Positions 10,919-19,048 of a stretch of DNA of 64,000 nt are shown one piece after another. A program made the translations under genes and the position numbers. The stretch comes from Pseudomonas guineae (GTDB lineage Bacteria; Pseudomonadota; Gammaproteobacteria; Pseudomonadales; Pseudomonadaceae), in NCBI RefSeq assembly GCF_900113745.1, contig NZ_FOQL01000001.1, positions 1,426,001 to 1,490,000 of the forward strand, in the 5' to 3' direction. The stretch's first letter is position 1; each line of letters begins with the position of its first letter. Below the pieces are notes generated by a model. The model ran no database searches. It had not been told where the DNA came from and was given only the letters and a program-made list of their open reading frames with translations.

Positions 10919-12191
10919 GCTTGTGCGTCTCCTGGGAACGGCTGTAACGGGAAATATCCAGACCATCGGCACTGATTTGCGGGCGCTTTTTCGCCATCAG
11001 ATCGGCAAGCAGGCGGCCGGAACCGCAAGCCATGGTCCAACCCAATGTGCCGTGGCCGGTATTGAGGAACAGATTACTCAAACGGGTGGCACCGACGATC
11101 GGCGTTCCATCCGGGGTCGCCGGACGCAGGCCGGTCCAAAACTCAGCCTGGGTCAGATCGCCGCCTTGTGGATAGAGATCAGCCGTGATCATTTCCAGGG
11201 TTTCACGACGCCGCGGGTTCAGGCTCAGGTCAAAGCCGGCGATCTCCGCCATGCCTCCAACGCGGATACGGCCATCGAAACGGGTGATGGCGACCTTGTA
11301 GGTTTCATCGAGGATGGTCGAAGTCGGGGCCATCTCCGCGTTGGTGATTGGTACGGTCAAGGAATAACCCTTAAGCGGGTAAACCGGCGCTTTGATCCCC
11401 AGCGGCTTGAGCAGTTGCGGACTGAAGCTGCCGAGGGCCAGCACGTAGCGGTCGGCGGTTTCCAGCTTGCCGTCGATCCACACGCCATTGAGGCGGTCTC
11501 CGGTGGCATCCAGGCGCTGGATGTTCTGGCCGAAGCGGAACTCAACGCCCAACGCCAAAGCCATCTCGGCCAGCTTGCTGGTGAACATCTGGCAGTCGCC
11601 GGTCTGGTCGTTGGGCAAACGCAGTGCCCCGGCCAGCTTGTGGGTCACCGCCGCCAGGGCCGGTTCAACACGGGCGATACCGGCGCGGTCGAGCAGTTCG
11701 AAAGGCACGCCAGACTGCTTGAGCACAGCAATGTCTTTTGCAGCGTTATCCAGCTGCGCCTGGGTGCGGAAAAGCTGGGTCGTACCTAGCGCGCGGCCTT
11801 CATAGGCGATGCCGGTTTCCGCACGCAGTTCATCGAGGCAGTCACGGCTGTACTCAGACAACCGCACCATCCGCTCCTTGTTCACCGCGTAGCGGGCGGC
11901 GGTGCAATTGCGCAGCATCTGCGCCATCCACAGGTATTGATCGATATCGGCGGTGGCCTTGATCGCCAGCGGCGCATGCTTCTGCAGCAACCACTTGATG
12001 GCTTTCAATGGCACACCCGGCGCAGCCCAGGGCGAGGCATAACCCGGCGAAACCTGGCCAGCATTGGCAAAGCTGGTTTCCATGCCAGGGGCGCTCTGCC
12101 GATCGACCACCACCACGTCGAAACCCTGACGGGCCAGGTAATACGCACTGGTTGTGCCGATCACACCGCTACCAAGAACCATAACCCGCAT
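10893..12191 (-). CDS. dadA: D-amino acid dehydrogenase DadA
   Basis: 432 residues from ATG 12191, which has an AGGAG site; a nine-codon longer frame is not needed. An N-terminal FAD-binding motif [20 protein letters not shown] (7-26) opens a DAO-type fold; the C-terminal part has [14 protein letters not shown] and [15 protein letters not shown], typical of DadA. The enzyme is a membrane-associated flavoprotein that oxidises D-alanine and other D-amino acids, passing electrons to quinone. It is co-transcribed with the RidA gene and divergent from dadR, the Lrp-type regulator that controls it in Pseudomonas. A likely minus-strand -10 box and AT-rich element lie in the divergent gap. Confidence 0.95.
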   Translation of the reverse strand: MRVMVLGSGVIGTTSAYYLARQGFDVVVVDRQSAPGMETSFANAGQVSPGYASPWAAPGVPLKAIKWLLQKHAPLAIKATADIDQYLWMAQMLRNCTAARYAVNKERMVRLSEYSRDCLDELRAETGIAYEGRALGTTQLFRTQAQLDNAAKDIAVLKQSGVPFELLDRAGIARVEPALAAVTHKLAGALRLPNDQTGDCQMFTSKLAEMALALGVEFRFGQNIQRLDATGDRLNGVWIDGKLETADRYVLALGSFSPQLLKPLGIKAPVYPLKGYSLTVPITNAEMAPTSTILDETYKVAITRFDGRIRVGGMAEIAGFDLSLNPRRRETLEMITADLYPQGGDLTQAEFWTGLRPATPDGTPIVGATRLSNLFLNTGHGTLGWTMACGSGRLLADLMAKKRPQISADGLDISRYSRSQETHKHVSTAPAH

Positions 12192-12249
12192 GCCGCTCTC
12201 CTTGTCGCGACTGACCACGACAGATAATTCTTAAGATCAAGTTGAGCGA

Positions 12250-12300
12250 AGTATAGAAAGAGACAGCCAGTGCATTTCACTATATAAATAGCTATATTTG
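12250..12300 (-). promoter_or_regulatory. Candidate dadA promoter with AT-rich DadR operator
   Basis: On the minus strand a TATACT box (plus coordinates 12250-12255) lies about 60 bp before the dadA start and has no good -35 element. Just upstream, at about 12281-12300, is an AT-rich imperfect palindrome containing ATATAAATAGCTATAT. A weak -35 plus an AT-rich site fits an Lrp-type, regulator-dependent promoter, DadR being encoded divergently. This is inference from sequence only. Confidence 0.4.
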
Positions 12301-12345
12301 GCGACAATTGTTGGCATTATCGCCTTCTACAGAGGGGTATCCACC

Positions 12346-12834
12346 GTGCGCACCCAGCATCAGAGCCGTCGTGAACTGGACAAAATCGACCGCAATATCC
12401 TGCGCATCCTGCAGGAGGACGGGCGTATCAGCTTTACCGAACTGGGCGAGCGAGTCGGCCTATCAACCACGCCGTGTACCGAGCGCGTGCGCCGCCTGGA
12501 GCGCGAAGGCATCATCATGGGCTACCACGCACGGCTTAACCCGCAGCAGCTCAAGGCCAGCCTGCTGGTGTTTGTCGAGATCAGCCTGGATTACAAGTCC
12601 GGCGACACTTTTGAGGAGTTCCGCCGCGCCGTACTCAAGCTGCCGCACGTGCTGGAGTGCCACCTAGTGTCAGGCGATTTTGACTACTTGGTGAAAGCGC
12701 GCATCAACGAGATGGCCAGCTACCGCAAGCTACTCGGCGACATCCTGCTCAAGCTGCCGCACGTGCGCGAGTCGAAGAGCTATATCGTCATGGAGGAAGT
12801 GAAGGAGAGCCTCAGCCTGCCGATTGCCGAGTAG
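12346..12834 (+). CDS. dadR: Lrp/AsnC-family regulator DadR
   Basis: 162 residues from a GTG at 12346 (AGAGGGG upstream), giving the N-terminus RTQHQSRRELDKIDR known for the Pseudomonas protein. An earlier in-frame start would add 16 unconserved residues. The N-terminal winged helix-turn-helix covers about 15-65 (ISFTELGERVGLSTTPCTER); the C-terminal RAM/AsnC effector-binding domain follows (VFVEISLDYKSGDTFEEF ... GDFDYLVKARI). It is an L-alanine-responsive activator of dadAX in P. aeruginosa. Divergent from dadA; ends two bases before the stop of the convergent YkgJ-type gene. Confidence 0.92.
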   Translation: MRTQHQSRRELDKIDRNILRILQEDGRISFTELGERVGLSTTPCTERVRRLEREGIIMGYHARLNPQQLKASLLVFVEISLDYKSGDTFEEFRRAVLKLPHVLECHLVSGDFDYLVKARINEMASYRKLLGDILLKLPHVRESKSYIVMEEVKESLSLPIAE

Positions 12835-12835
12835 C

Positions 12836-13189
12836 TCAAACCAACACTTGGCGCGTGCTGGCAATCAAATTATGCACCTGCTTTTCCACTGCCGACTCGG
12901 TCATTTGCTCCGGACCACGACCCTGCGGGCATGGCAGGCTTGGCGTGGTGCCGAACAAACGGCAGATCAGCGGGCGCTGGTCATACACCGTGCAGCCCTG
13001 CGGGCCGAGGTGCACACAATTGAATTCGGCTAATGCAGCATCGTGCTTGGCAGCGCTTTTCACCGGCAGGCGCGACATTTCTTCCGACGACGCCGTCACC
13101 GGGCCACAACAGTCGTGACAGCCGGGCACACAAGCGAAACTGGGAATCTGCAAACGCAGCTGGTCGATCTTACGGCGGGTGCAACTCAT
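12836..13189 (-). CDS. YkgJ family cysteine cluster protein
   Basis: 117 residues with eight cysteines, including CVPGCHDCC near residue 20, then C58, GCTVYDQRPLICRLFG and PCPQG. This is the YkgJ/UPF0153 pattern, thought to bind a zinc ion or an Fe-S cluster. The function of the family is unknown. The stop codon is only one base away from the dadR stop on the opposite strand, so the two messages overlap at their 3' ends. The ATG at 13189 begins MSCTRRKIDQLR, standard for Pseudomonas homologues. Confidence 0.85.
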   Translation of the reverse strand: MSCTRRKIDQLRLQIPSFACVPGCHDCCGPVTASSEEMSRLPVKSAAKHDAALAEFNCVHLGPQGCTVYDQRPLICRLFGTTPSLPCPQGRGPEQMTESAVEKQVHNLIASTRQVLV

Positions 13190-13364
13190 GGGCAGGGTCC
13201 TGAAAAAGTGGCCGGCATAGTAACCGCGCGGCGTGCAACTTCGGGGGATGCAGCCAGATTAATCGACGAAAAACCGGTTAATTGCCGATTGCCTCTTGGC
13301 GTTTGGTAAAACTCACGCTTATGCTTCGTAAAATTTTCCAAACATAATAATCAGGATTCCACAC

Positions 13365-14678
13365 ATGAACGCCCGCGTTCACCAGCCGACTCACAGCAGT
13401 CCGCACGCCAACTCTTATTACGCCGCCAGCGCTAATCGCCAATTGGCTTACCCCCCACTGAGCGGCGAATTACGTGTCGACGTGTGCATTGTCGGCGGCG
13501 GCTTTTCGGGCCTAAACACGGCAATCGAACTGGCGCAGAAAGGCCTGTCGGTGGTGTTGCTGGAAGCCCACAAAATCGGCTGGGGCGCCAGCGGGCGCAA
13601 TGGTGGGCAACTGATTCGCGGTGTCGGCCACGACGTCGAACAGTTCGAATCGGTGATCGGCGCGCAAGGCGTGCGTGACCTGAAGTTGATGGGCCTGGAG
13701 GCAGTGGAAATCGTCCGCCAGCGCGTCGAACAGTTCGACATCGACTGCGACCTGACCTGGGGTTACTGCGATCTGGCCAACAAGCCTAGCCACCTCGACG
13801 ACTTCGCCGAGGACATGGCCGACCTTAAGCAACTGGGCTATCGCCACGAAATGCGCCTGCTGCAGCCTGAGCAGATGCATGAAGTGGTTGGCTCCAACCG
13901 CTATGTCGGTGGCATGATCGACATGGGCTCCGGCCACCTGCACCCGCTCAACCTGGCGCTCGGTGAAGCCGCTGCGGCACACAGCCTGGGCGTGCAGTTG
14001 TTTGAAGATTCAACGGTGATACGTATCGACTACGGCAACGAGGTCAAGGTGTACACCGCTCAAGGCGTGGTGCGTGCGGCCAACTTGGTGCTGGGTTGCA
14101 ACGCCTATTTGAATGATCTGAACAGCAGCCTAGGCGGCAAGGTGCTGCCTGCTGGCAGCTACGTGATCGCCACTGAACCGCTGTCCGAAGCCGAAGCGCG
14201 GGCGATCATCCCGCAGAATATGGCGCTGTGTGATCAGCGCGTGGCGCTCGACTACTACCGCCTGTCCGCCGACAACCGCCTGCTGTTTGGCGGTGCCTGT
14301 CACTATTCTGGTCGCGATCCAGCGGACATCGCCGGCTATATGCGGCCAAAAATGCTGGAAGTCTTCCCACACCTGAACGATGCGCGCATCGACTATCAAT
14401 GGGGCGGCATGATCGGCATCGGCGCCAACCGCCTGCCGCAGATCGGTCGACTCAAGGATCAGCCGAACGTGTATTACGCCCAGGCCTACTCGGGGCACGG
14501 GGTCAACGCCACGCACTTGGCCGGCAAACTGCTCGGCGAGGCCATCGCCGGCCACGCCAGTACTGGCTTCGACCTGTTCGCCAAGGTGCCACACATGACC
14601 TTCCCTGGCGGCAAACACCTGCGCTCACCTCTACTAGCCCTAGGCATGCTCTGGCATCGCCTAAAAGAAATGGTCTGA
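13365..14678 (+). CDS. pauB4: FAD-dependent gamma-glutamylpolyamine oxidase (PauB type)
   Basis: 437 residues. After an N-terminal segment SYYAASAN there is a Rossmann FAD motif VCIVGGGFSGLNTAIELAQKG (about 41-60), the DAO-fold segment GWGASGRNGGQLIRG, and a C-terminal YAQAYSGHGVNATHLAGKLL. This is the PuuB/PauB family, which oxidises gamma-glutamylputrescine or related amines to the aldehyde. In P. aeruginosa the copy next to dadR is PA5309 (pauB4, from memory), so symbol and substrate are by position and similarity. The aldehyde product would be taken by the PauC-type dehydrogenase 1.3 kb downstream. The upstream gap of 175 bp is AT-rich near the start. Ends against a fragment of the dispersed repeat. 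Confidence 0.88.
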   Translation: MNARVHQPTHSSPHANSYYAASANRQLAYPPLSGELRVDVCIVGGGFSGLNTAIELAQKGLSVVLLEAHKIGWGASGRNGGQLIRGVGHDVEQFESVIGAQGVRDLKLMGLEAVEIVRQRVEQFDIDCDLTWGYCDLANKPSHLDDFAEDMADLKQLGYRHEMRLLQPEQMHEVVGSNRYVGGMIDMGSGHLHPLNLALGEAAAAHSLGVQLFEDSTVIRIDYGNEVKVYTAQGVVRAANLVLGCNAYLNDLNSSLGGKVLPAGSYVIATEPLSEAEARAIIPQNMALCDQRVALDYYRLSADNRLLFGGACHYSGRDPADIAGYMRPKMLEVFPHLNDARIDYQWGGMIGIGANRLPQIGRLKDQPNVYYAQAYSGHGVNATHLAGKLLGEAIAGHASTGFDLFAKVPHMTFPGGKHLRSPLLALGMLWHRLKEMV

Positions 14679-14679
14679 C

Positions 14680-14693
14680 TAGAGCCTGCATGA
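14680..14693 (+). repeat. End fragment of the dispersed intergenic repeat (copy F)
   Basis: TAGAGCCTGCATGA lies one base after the pauB4 stop codon. It equals the outer end of copies B and E read on the opposite strand (TAGAGCCTGCGTATGA, GAGAGCCTGTGCATGA). Nothing of the core hairpin is present, so this is either a remnant or a chance match. Confidence 0.45.
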
Positions 14694-14729
14694 CGAAACC
14701 GATCGCCATGCAGCGCACCTGCCGATTGC

Positions 14730-15875
14730 TCAGCGCGACAGCGCCACCTCATCAAACGCGCCTCGACGAAATGCCAGCCAGACAAACCCGGCCGCGCCCA
14801 TCGCCATCAGCATCGGCAGGGCATGGCCGCTGATCCACTGGCTCGCTGCCCCAGTCGACAGGGGCCCAAGCAGGCAGCCTGCGCCCCAAAGCAGAGCGAT
14901 ATGCGAGTTGGCGCGCACTAAGGCATCGTCGCGGTAACGCTGGCCGACCAGAATCAGCGACAGGGTGTACAGCCCGCCAGCACTGGCACCGAATAACAGC
15001 AGCACCGCCCAGATCAGCGGCGTATGCAGCAGCAATGGAATACTCAAGCTAGAAAACAGCAACACCACGCCACAGCTGCGGAACAGCATCTGCCGGGGCA
15101 CGCGGTCGGCCATCCAGCCAAGCGGCAGTTGCAGCGCGGCATCACCCACCACCACCGCACTGACCATGATCAGTGCCAGTTGCTGGGCAAAGCCCTCTCG
15201 CACCAAGTACACCGGCAAAAGGGTCAGCACCATGGCTTCGAAGGCGGCAAATAGCACCACCGCCCAGGCAATCGCCGGCGATGTTCGGCAGAAGGCCAAT
15301 ATCCCGCGCCCGGAGGCACTCTGCGCATCGACCTTGGGCGCCCCATCGCGACCTAGCAGGAGCAGGCTACCGAAGATCAACAAGCCCGCCGAAAACCAGA
15401 ACCCCCGGTCATTGTCGGTGCCCAGCAAGGTCAGCAGCAGCGGCCCACACAGCTGACTGAGCGCAAAACCGGTGCCGTACAACGCGACTAAACGGCCACG
15501 CAAACGGTCCTCGACCAGCTGATTGATCCAGCTTTCGCCGAGCACAAACACCACGGTTAGGGAGATGCCGATCAACAACCGCAACAGCAACCACAGCGGA
15601 TAGCTCGGCATGACGCTGAGTAACGCCACCGATGCCGCACTGGCGAGCAGGCAAAGCCGCAGGGTCTGCGGCGTACCAAACCAGCCAGCCAGATGCCCGG
15701 TCAGCCGCGCACCAAGCAACACCCCCACCGCCGGCATACCCGCCATCACGCCAATGGCAAAAGGACCATAACCCCACGACTCAAGGCGGAATGACACCAA
15801 CGGCAGCGTCACCCCCAACGACAGCCCGACCACCACCACCGCCGCACTGACGGCGAAATAGGTTGCCCACTTCAC
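14730..15875 (-). CDS. MFS transporter (YcaD-like)
   Basis: 381 residues and about twelve membrane-spanning segments, with the usual MFS features: SLGVTLPLVSFRLESWGYGPFAIGVMAG at the first loop, GARLTGHLAGWFGTP between TM2 and TM3, and a repeated pattern PLGWMADRVPRQMLF in the second half. The GTG at 15875 has GGGAG eleven bases upstream. It resembles the YcaD/PA5311 type placed between pauB and pauC genes in Pseudomonas. A role in moving amines or their breakdown products is possible but no substrate can be read from the sequence. Convergent with pauB4. Confidence 0.85.
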   Translation of the reverse strand: MKWATYFAVSAAVVVVGLSLGVTLPLVSFRLESWGYGPFAIGVMAGMPAVGVLLGARLTGHLAGWFGTPQTLRLCLLASAASVALLSVMPSYPLWLLLRLLIGISLTVVFVLGESWINQLVEDRLRGRLVALYGTGFALSQLCGPLLLTLLGTDNDRGFWFSAGLLIFGSLLLLGRDGAPKVDAQSASGRGILAFCRTSPAIAWAVVLFAAFEAMVLTLLPVYLVREGFAQQLALIMVSAVVVGDAALQLPLGWMADRVPRQMLFRSCGVVLLFSSLSIPLLLHTPLIWAVLLLFGASAGGLYTLSLILVGQRYRDDALVRANSHIALLWGAGCLLGPLSTGAASQWISGHALPMLMAMGAAGFVWLAFRRGAFDEVALSR

Positions 15876-15936
15876 TCACGCAACTCCCATCCCATGGAGC
15901 CAATCACTCAGGCTCTGCGACCGCAGAAAAGACTAC

Positions 15937-15964
15937 GGCCGACTTCCTGATCAGGAAGTCGGCC
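15937..15964. terminator. 28-bp perfect palindrome downstream of pauC, probable terminator
   Basis: GGCCGACTTCCTGA followed directly by its reverse complement, centred on TGATCA. On the minus strand (pauC transcript) it is followed by GTAGTCTTTTC, a short T-rich tract, so termination is likely. A dyad with no spacer could also be a protein-binding site. Confidence 0.6.
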
Positions 15965-16019
15965 GCGACTTCAGCTTATATGAGCCGGCCCTGCACGGGC
16001 CGAACTTCAACAGTACGCG

Positions 16020-17513
16020 TTACAGCTTGATCCAGGTCGCCTTGATTTCGGTGTACTTGTCGAAGGCGTGTAGCGACTTGTCGCGGCCATTACCCGACTG
16101 CTTATAACCGCCGAACGGGGCGGTCATGTCACCACCGTCGTATTGGTTGACCCACATGCTGCCGACGCGCAGCGCCTTGGCGGCTAGGTGTGCCTTGGAC
16201 AGGTTGCTGGTCCAGATGGCGGCTGCCAGGCCATAGATACTGTCGTTGGCGATCTGGATGGCTTCCTCGGTGCTGTCGAAGGCGATCACAGTCAGTACCG
16301 GGCCAAAAATCTCTTCCTGGGCGATGCGCATGGCGTTGTGCGCATCATCGAAGATGGTCGGCTCAACATACATGCCGCCGGTTTCTTCTAGGGTGCGTTT
16401 GCCGCCGCAAAGTAGCTTGGCCTGATCTTTATGGCCGGCATCGATATAACCCAGCACCGCATTCAGATGGCCGGCATCGACCAGGGCGCCGACTTTGGTG
16501 TCTGGGTCCAGTGCATGGCCGGCTTTCCAGCCCTGCATGGCCTCCACGACCATGGGCATAAACTGATCCTTGATCGAGCGCTCCACCAGCAGGCGCGAAC
16601 CCGCGGTGCACATTTCGCCCTGGTTAAAGCAGATTGCCGCAGCTGCAGCCTCGGCTGCTGCTTTCAGATCTGGCGCATCGGCGAAGACGATGTTGGCGCT
16701 CTTGCCGCCCGCCTCCAGCCACACGCGCTTCATGTTGGATTCGCCGGCGTAGATCATCAGTTGCTTGGCGATCTTGGTCGAACCGGTGAACACCAAGGTG
16801 TCGACATCCATATGCAGCGCCAGCGCTTTGCCAACAGTGTGACCGTAACCCGGTAGTACGTTGAGCACGCCAGCCGGGATGCCGGCTTCAAGGGCCAACT
16901 GGGCCAGACGCAGCGCGGTCAGCGGCGACTTTTCGGACGGCTTGACGATTACCGAGTTGCCCGTGGATAGCGCAGGACCGAGCTTCCAGCAGGTCATGAT
17001 CATCGGGAAGTTCCACGGCACGATGGCCGCGACGACCCCCACCGGCTCACGGGTCACCAGGCCCAGTTCGTCATGCGGTGTGGCCGCGACTTCGTCGTAG
17101 ATTTTGTCGACCGCTTCACCGCTCCAGCGAATCGCGCGCGAGGCACCCGGCACATCAACGCCCAGGGAATCGCTGATCGGCTTACCCATATCGAGGGTTT
17201 CCAGCAGCGCCAGCTCTTCGGCGTGGGCATCCATCAAGTCGGCGAACCGAATCATGACGCGCTTGCGCTGCGCCGGCGCCATGCGCGACCAAACACCTGA
17301 CTCGAAGGTGGCCCGGGCATCTGCCACGGCCAGCTCAGCGTCGGCCAGATCACAGCTGGCCACCTGGCCGAGCACACGGCCATCGACCGGGCTGATGCAC
17401 TCAAAGGTGTCACCCGAAACCGCCGTACGGTACTCGCCATGAACAAAGGCGCGGCCTTCGATCTTCAGGTTTTTGGCGCGCTGTTCCCAATCGGCACGAG
17501 TCAGGCTAATCAT
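16020..17513 (-). CDS. pauC: Aldehyde dehydrogenase PauC/KauB (gamma-glutamyl-aminobutyraldehyde dehydrogenase)
   Basis: 497 residues from ATG 17513 with an AGAGGATG ribosome-binding site; the longer frame to 17558 lacks one. NAD(P)+-dependent ALDH superfamily: PWNFPMIMTCWKLGPAL, the general base in LEAGGKSANIVF and the catalytic cysteine in NQGEMCTAGSRLLV, and the C-terminal PFGGYKQSGNGRDKSLHAFDKYTE. The N-terminus LTRADWEQRAKNLKIEGRAF is that of the PuuC/KauB branch, which oxidises gamma-glutamyl-gamma-aminobutyraldehyde and 4-guanidinobutyraldehyde in putrescine and arginine catabolism. With pauB4 and pauR it forms a polyamine-catabolic locus. It is divergent from a cupin gene across 216 bp, which holds a palindrome that may be an operator. 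Confidence 0.92.
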   Translation of the reverse strand: MISLTRADWEQRAKNLKIEGRAFVHGEYRTAVSGDTFECISPVDGRVLGQVASCDLADAELAVADARATFESGVWSRMAPAQRKRVMIRFADLMDAHAEELALLETLDMGKPISDSLGVDVPGASRAIRWSGEAVDKIYDEVAATPHDELGLVTREPVGVVAAIVPWNFPMIMTCWKLGPALSTGNSVIVKPSEKSPLTALRLAQLALEAGIPAGVLNVLPGYGHTVGKALALHMDVDTLVFTGSTKIAKQLMIYAGESNMKRVWLEAGGKSANIVFADAPDLKAAAEAAAAAICFNQGEMCTAGSRLLVERSIKDQFMPMVVEAMQGWKAGHALDPDTKVGALVDAGHLNAVLGYIDAGHKDQAKLLCGGKRTLEETGGMYVEPTIFDDAHNAMRIAQEEIFGPVLTVIAFDSTEEAIQIANDSIYGLAAAIWTSNLSKAHLAAKALRVGSMWVNQYDGGDMTAPFGGYKQSGNGRDKSLHAFDKYTEIKATWIKL

Positions 17514-17578
17514 TCGAACATCCTCTATCGCAAGTAAAGCGCCGCAGTTTGGCCGCACACGCTATCAATTGTTTTGCA

Positions 17579-17594
17579 TGGGTTAACCAACCCA
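17579..17594. promoter_or_regulatory. Palindrome in the pauC/cupin divergent region, candidate operator
   Basis: TGGGTT (17579-17584), AACC, AACCCA (17589-17594): 6-bp arms with a 4-bp spacer, in the 216-bp gap between the two divergent genes. Position fits an operator acting on pauC. The binding protein is unknown; PauR is a candidate only because it regulates this pathway elsewhere. Confidence 0.3.
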
Positions 17595-17729
17595 ATAGTG
17601 CCGGCAACACTAAACCAGCGGCCTGCGTAGTTCCAATATTTTTTACAAATGGAGGCTAAGTCGCCTTGTTATGTGCGCTTTATTAAACATAGACTGCCGA
17701 AATTGCCATTCATCTGACCGGACCTTCTT

Positions 17730-18095
17730 ATGAACATTGAGCAGATCGTCGACTTCGCCTACGCCACCACCACGCCAGAGCATTACCGCCCAGCCGCGGA
17801 AAAAGTCCTCAAGGGTGATCCTGAGCAGAGTGTGCGCAACCACTACGGCAGCCCATGCGGCCAGTTCAACGCGGGAACCTGGGAAGGCGCTATCGGTCAC
17901 TGGACCGTCAACTACACCGAGCACGAGTACTGCGAAATTCTGCAAGGTGTCTCGGTGCTGCGTGACCAAGACGGCAACGCCAAGACCCTGCGCGCCGGCG
18001 ACCGCTTCGTGATCCCCGCCGGCTTCTCCGGCACCTGGGAAGTACTAGAAGCTTGCCGCAAGGTCTATGTGATGTTCGAACAGACCCGTAACTAA
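17730..18095 (+). CDS. Cupin domain protein (ureidoglycine aminohydrolase-like cupin_3)
   Basis: 121 residues, one cupin barrel: GAIGHWTVNYTEHEYCEILQG (motif 1, with His/Glu ligands) and LRAGDRFVIPAGFSGTWEV (motif 2). This is the small cupin_3/DUF861 type. Such proteins often sit beside amine- or amino-acid-catabolic genes, but no reaction has been established. It is divergent from pauC and followed by an intrinsic terminator, so it is monocistronic. Regulation with pauC is plausible from the shared upstream region. In PAO1, as I remember it, the aminotransferase gabT2 follows pauC; that gene is absent here and this cupin occupies the interval. Confidence 0.8.
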   Translation: MNIEQIVDFAYATTTPEHYRPAAEKVLKGDPEQSVRNHYGSPCGQFNAGTWEGAIGHWTVNYTEHEYCEILQGVSVLRDQDGNAKTLRAGDRFVIPAGFSGTWEVLEACRKVYVMFEQTRN

Positions 18096-18118
18096 GCACT
18101 ATCGACGCAACACCCTTC

Positions 18119-18140
18119 GCCCGCCTCGCGCGGGCTTTTT
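18119..18140 (+). terminator. Intrinsic terminator after the cupin gene
   Basis: GCCCGC (18119-18124), 5-base loop, GCGGGC (18130-18135), then TTTTT on the plus strand. Confidence 0.88.
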
Positions 18141-18253
18141 ATGGCCGGCCCTCCATGGCGGCCATCCTTTAAGAGTCGTCGCTAGGCAACATTGAAACTG
18201 CTCCAGGCAGTTTTTAAACACCCTTGGGCTTGCTCGGTTAAATCCCAGGCAAG

Positions 18254-18281
18254 AAAAAGCCCGCCAGAAGGCGGGCTTTTT
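18254..18281. terminator. Bidirectional terminator after rpmG
   Basis: AAAAAGCCCGCC (18254-18265), loop AGAA, GGCGGGCTTTTT (18270-18281), a perfect 12-bp dyad including the A and T tracts. It lies 20 bp from the rpmG stop. Confidence 0.92.
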
Positions 18282-18300
18282 CGGCAAGGTGCAAGATCAA

Positions 18301-18456
18301 TTACTTGATCTTGCCTTCCTTGTAGATCACGTGCTTACGCACAACCGGATCGAATTTTTTAATTTCGATTTTGTCCGGAGTGGTGCGCTTGTTTTTGTCG
18401 GTAGTGTAGAAATGACCAGTACCGGCACTTGAGATCAAACGGATCAATTCACGCAT
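18301..18456 (-). CDS. rpmG: 50S ribosomal protein L33
   Basis: 51 residues from ATG 18456 ([19 protein letters not shown]), preceded by the in-frame AAGGGGAAAGTC leader. Sequence and length match bacterial L33 of the form without the four zinc-binding cysteines (no CxxC pairs). Located ten bases after rpmB, the classical rpmB-rpmG operon, and ending before a strong terminator. Confidence 0.96.
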   Translation of the reverse strand: MRELIRLISSAGTGHFYTTDKNKRTTPDKIEIKKFDPVVRKHVIYKEGKIK

Positions 18457-18466
18457 GACTTTCCCC

Positions 18467-18703
18467 TTAAACCTTTTCGCCGCGAGCACGCAGCTCGGAC
18501 AGAACGACGTCAATACCACGCTTGTCGATGCAACGCATGCCTTTAGCAGAAACGCGCAGACGCACGAAACGGTTCTCAGACTCGACCCAGAAGCGGTGAT
18601 GCTGCAGGTTCGGCAGGAAACGACGACGGGTTTTGTTGTTTGCGTGGGAAATATTATTCCCAGTTACCGGACCCTTACCGGTAACTTGACAGACTCTCGA
18701 CAT
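18467..18703 (-). CDS. rpmB: 50S ribosomal protein L28
   Basis: 78 residues, [20 protein letters not shown] at the N-terminus and [20 protein letters not shown] in the middle, as in proteobacterial L28. First gene of rpmB-rpmG. A hairpin with a 7-bp stem lies 26 bp upstream of the start codon in the leader and may be part of translational control. Confidence 0.96.
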   Translation of the reverse strand: MSRVCQVTGKGPVTGNNISHANNKTRRRFLPNLQHHRFWVESENRFVRLRVSAKGMRCIDKRGIDVVLSELRARGEKV

Positions 18704-19048
18704 GCCTCAGCCCTCTAAAACCACATGCCCAACCCGGCATGGGTTGGCCGCTAATATTCAATCTTGGCGCGCAGCGCCGCGTATCTCGAGGGTCTTACCG
18801 GACGTACCTGAAAGCGCAAGAACCGGGCCCCTACAAAAGAGCGCTGCTTTATACCAGAAAGCCCAAAGCGCAACAAGAATAAACGTACTTTACCTACCTA
18901 AGCCCCTCTACCGTTTCCCACCTCAAAGCCAGCTATTGGTGGAGATAACGTAGATCGACCGCTCGTCGCCAAGATTGATTGCCCTGCTGCCGAGTAATGG
19001 CCTAGGGTAAAGCTTTCGCTAACGCGCCATCTTACTCTGGAGTTTGTT
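18704..19048. other. 345-bp divergent intergenic region, rpmB / peptide-binding protein
   Basis: No gene is supported here. It should hold the rpmB promoter (minus strand) and that of the binding-protein gene (plus strand). The only clear structure is a dyad at 18729-18747: CCAACCC, loop GGCAT, GGGTTGG, in the rpmB leader. The stretch near 18860-18960 is lower in GC, as expected for a promoter, but no convincing -35/-10 pair was picked. Confidence 0.6.
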
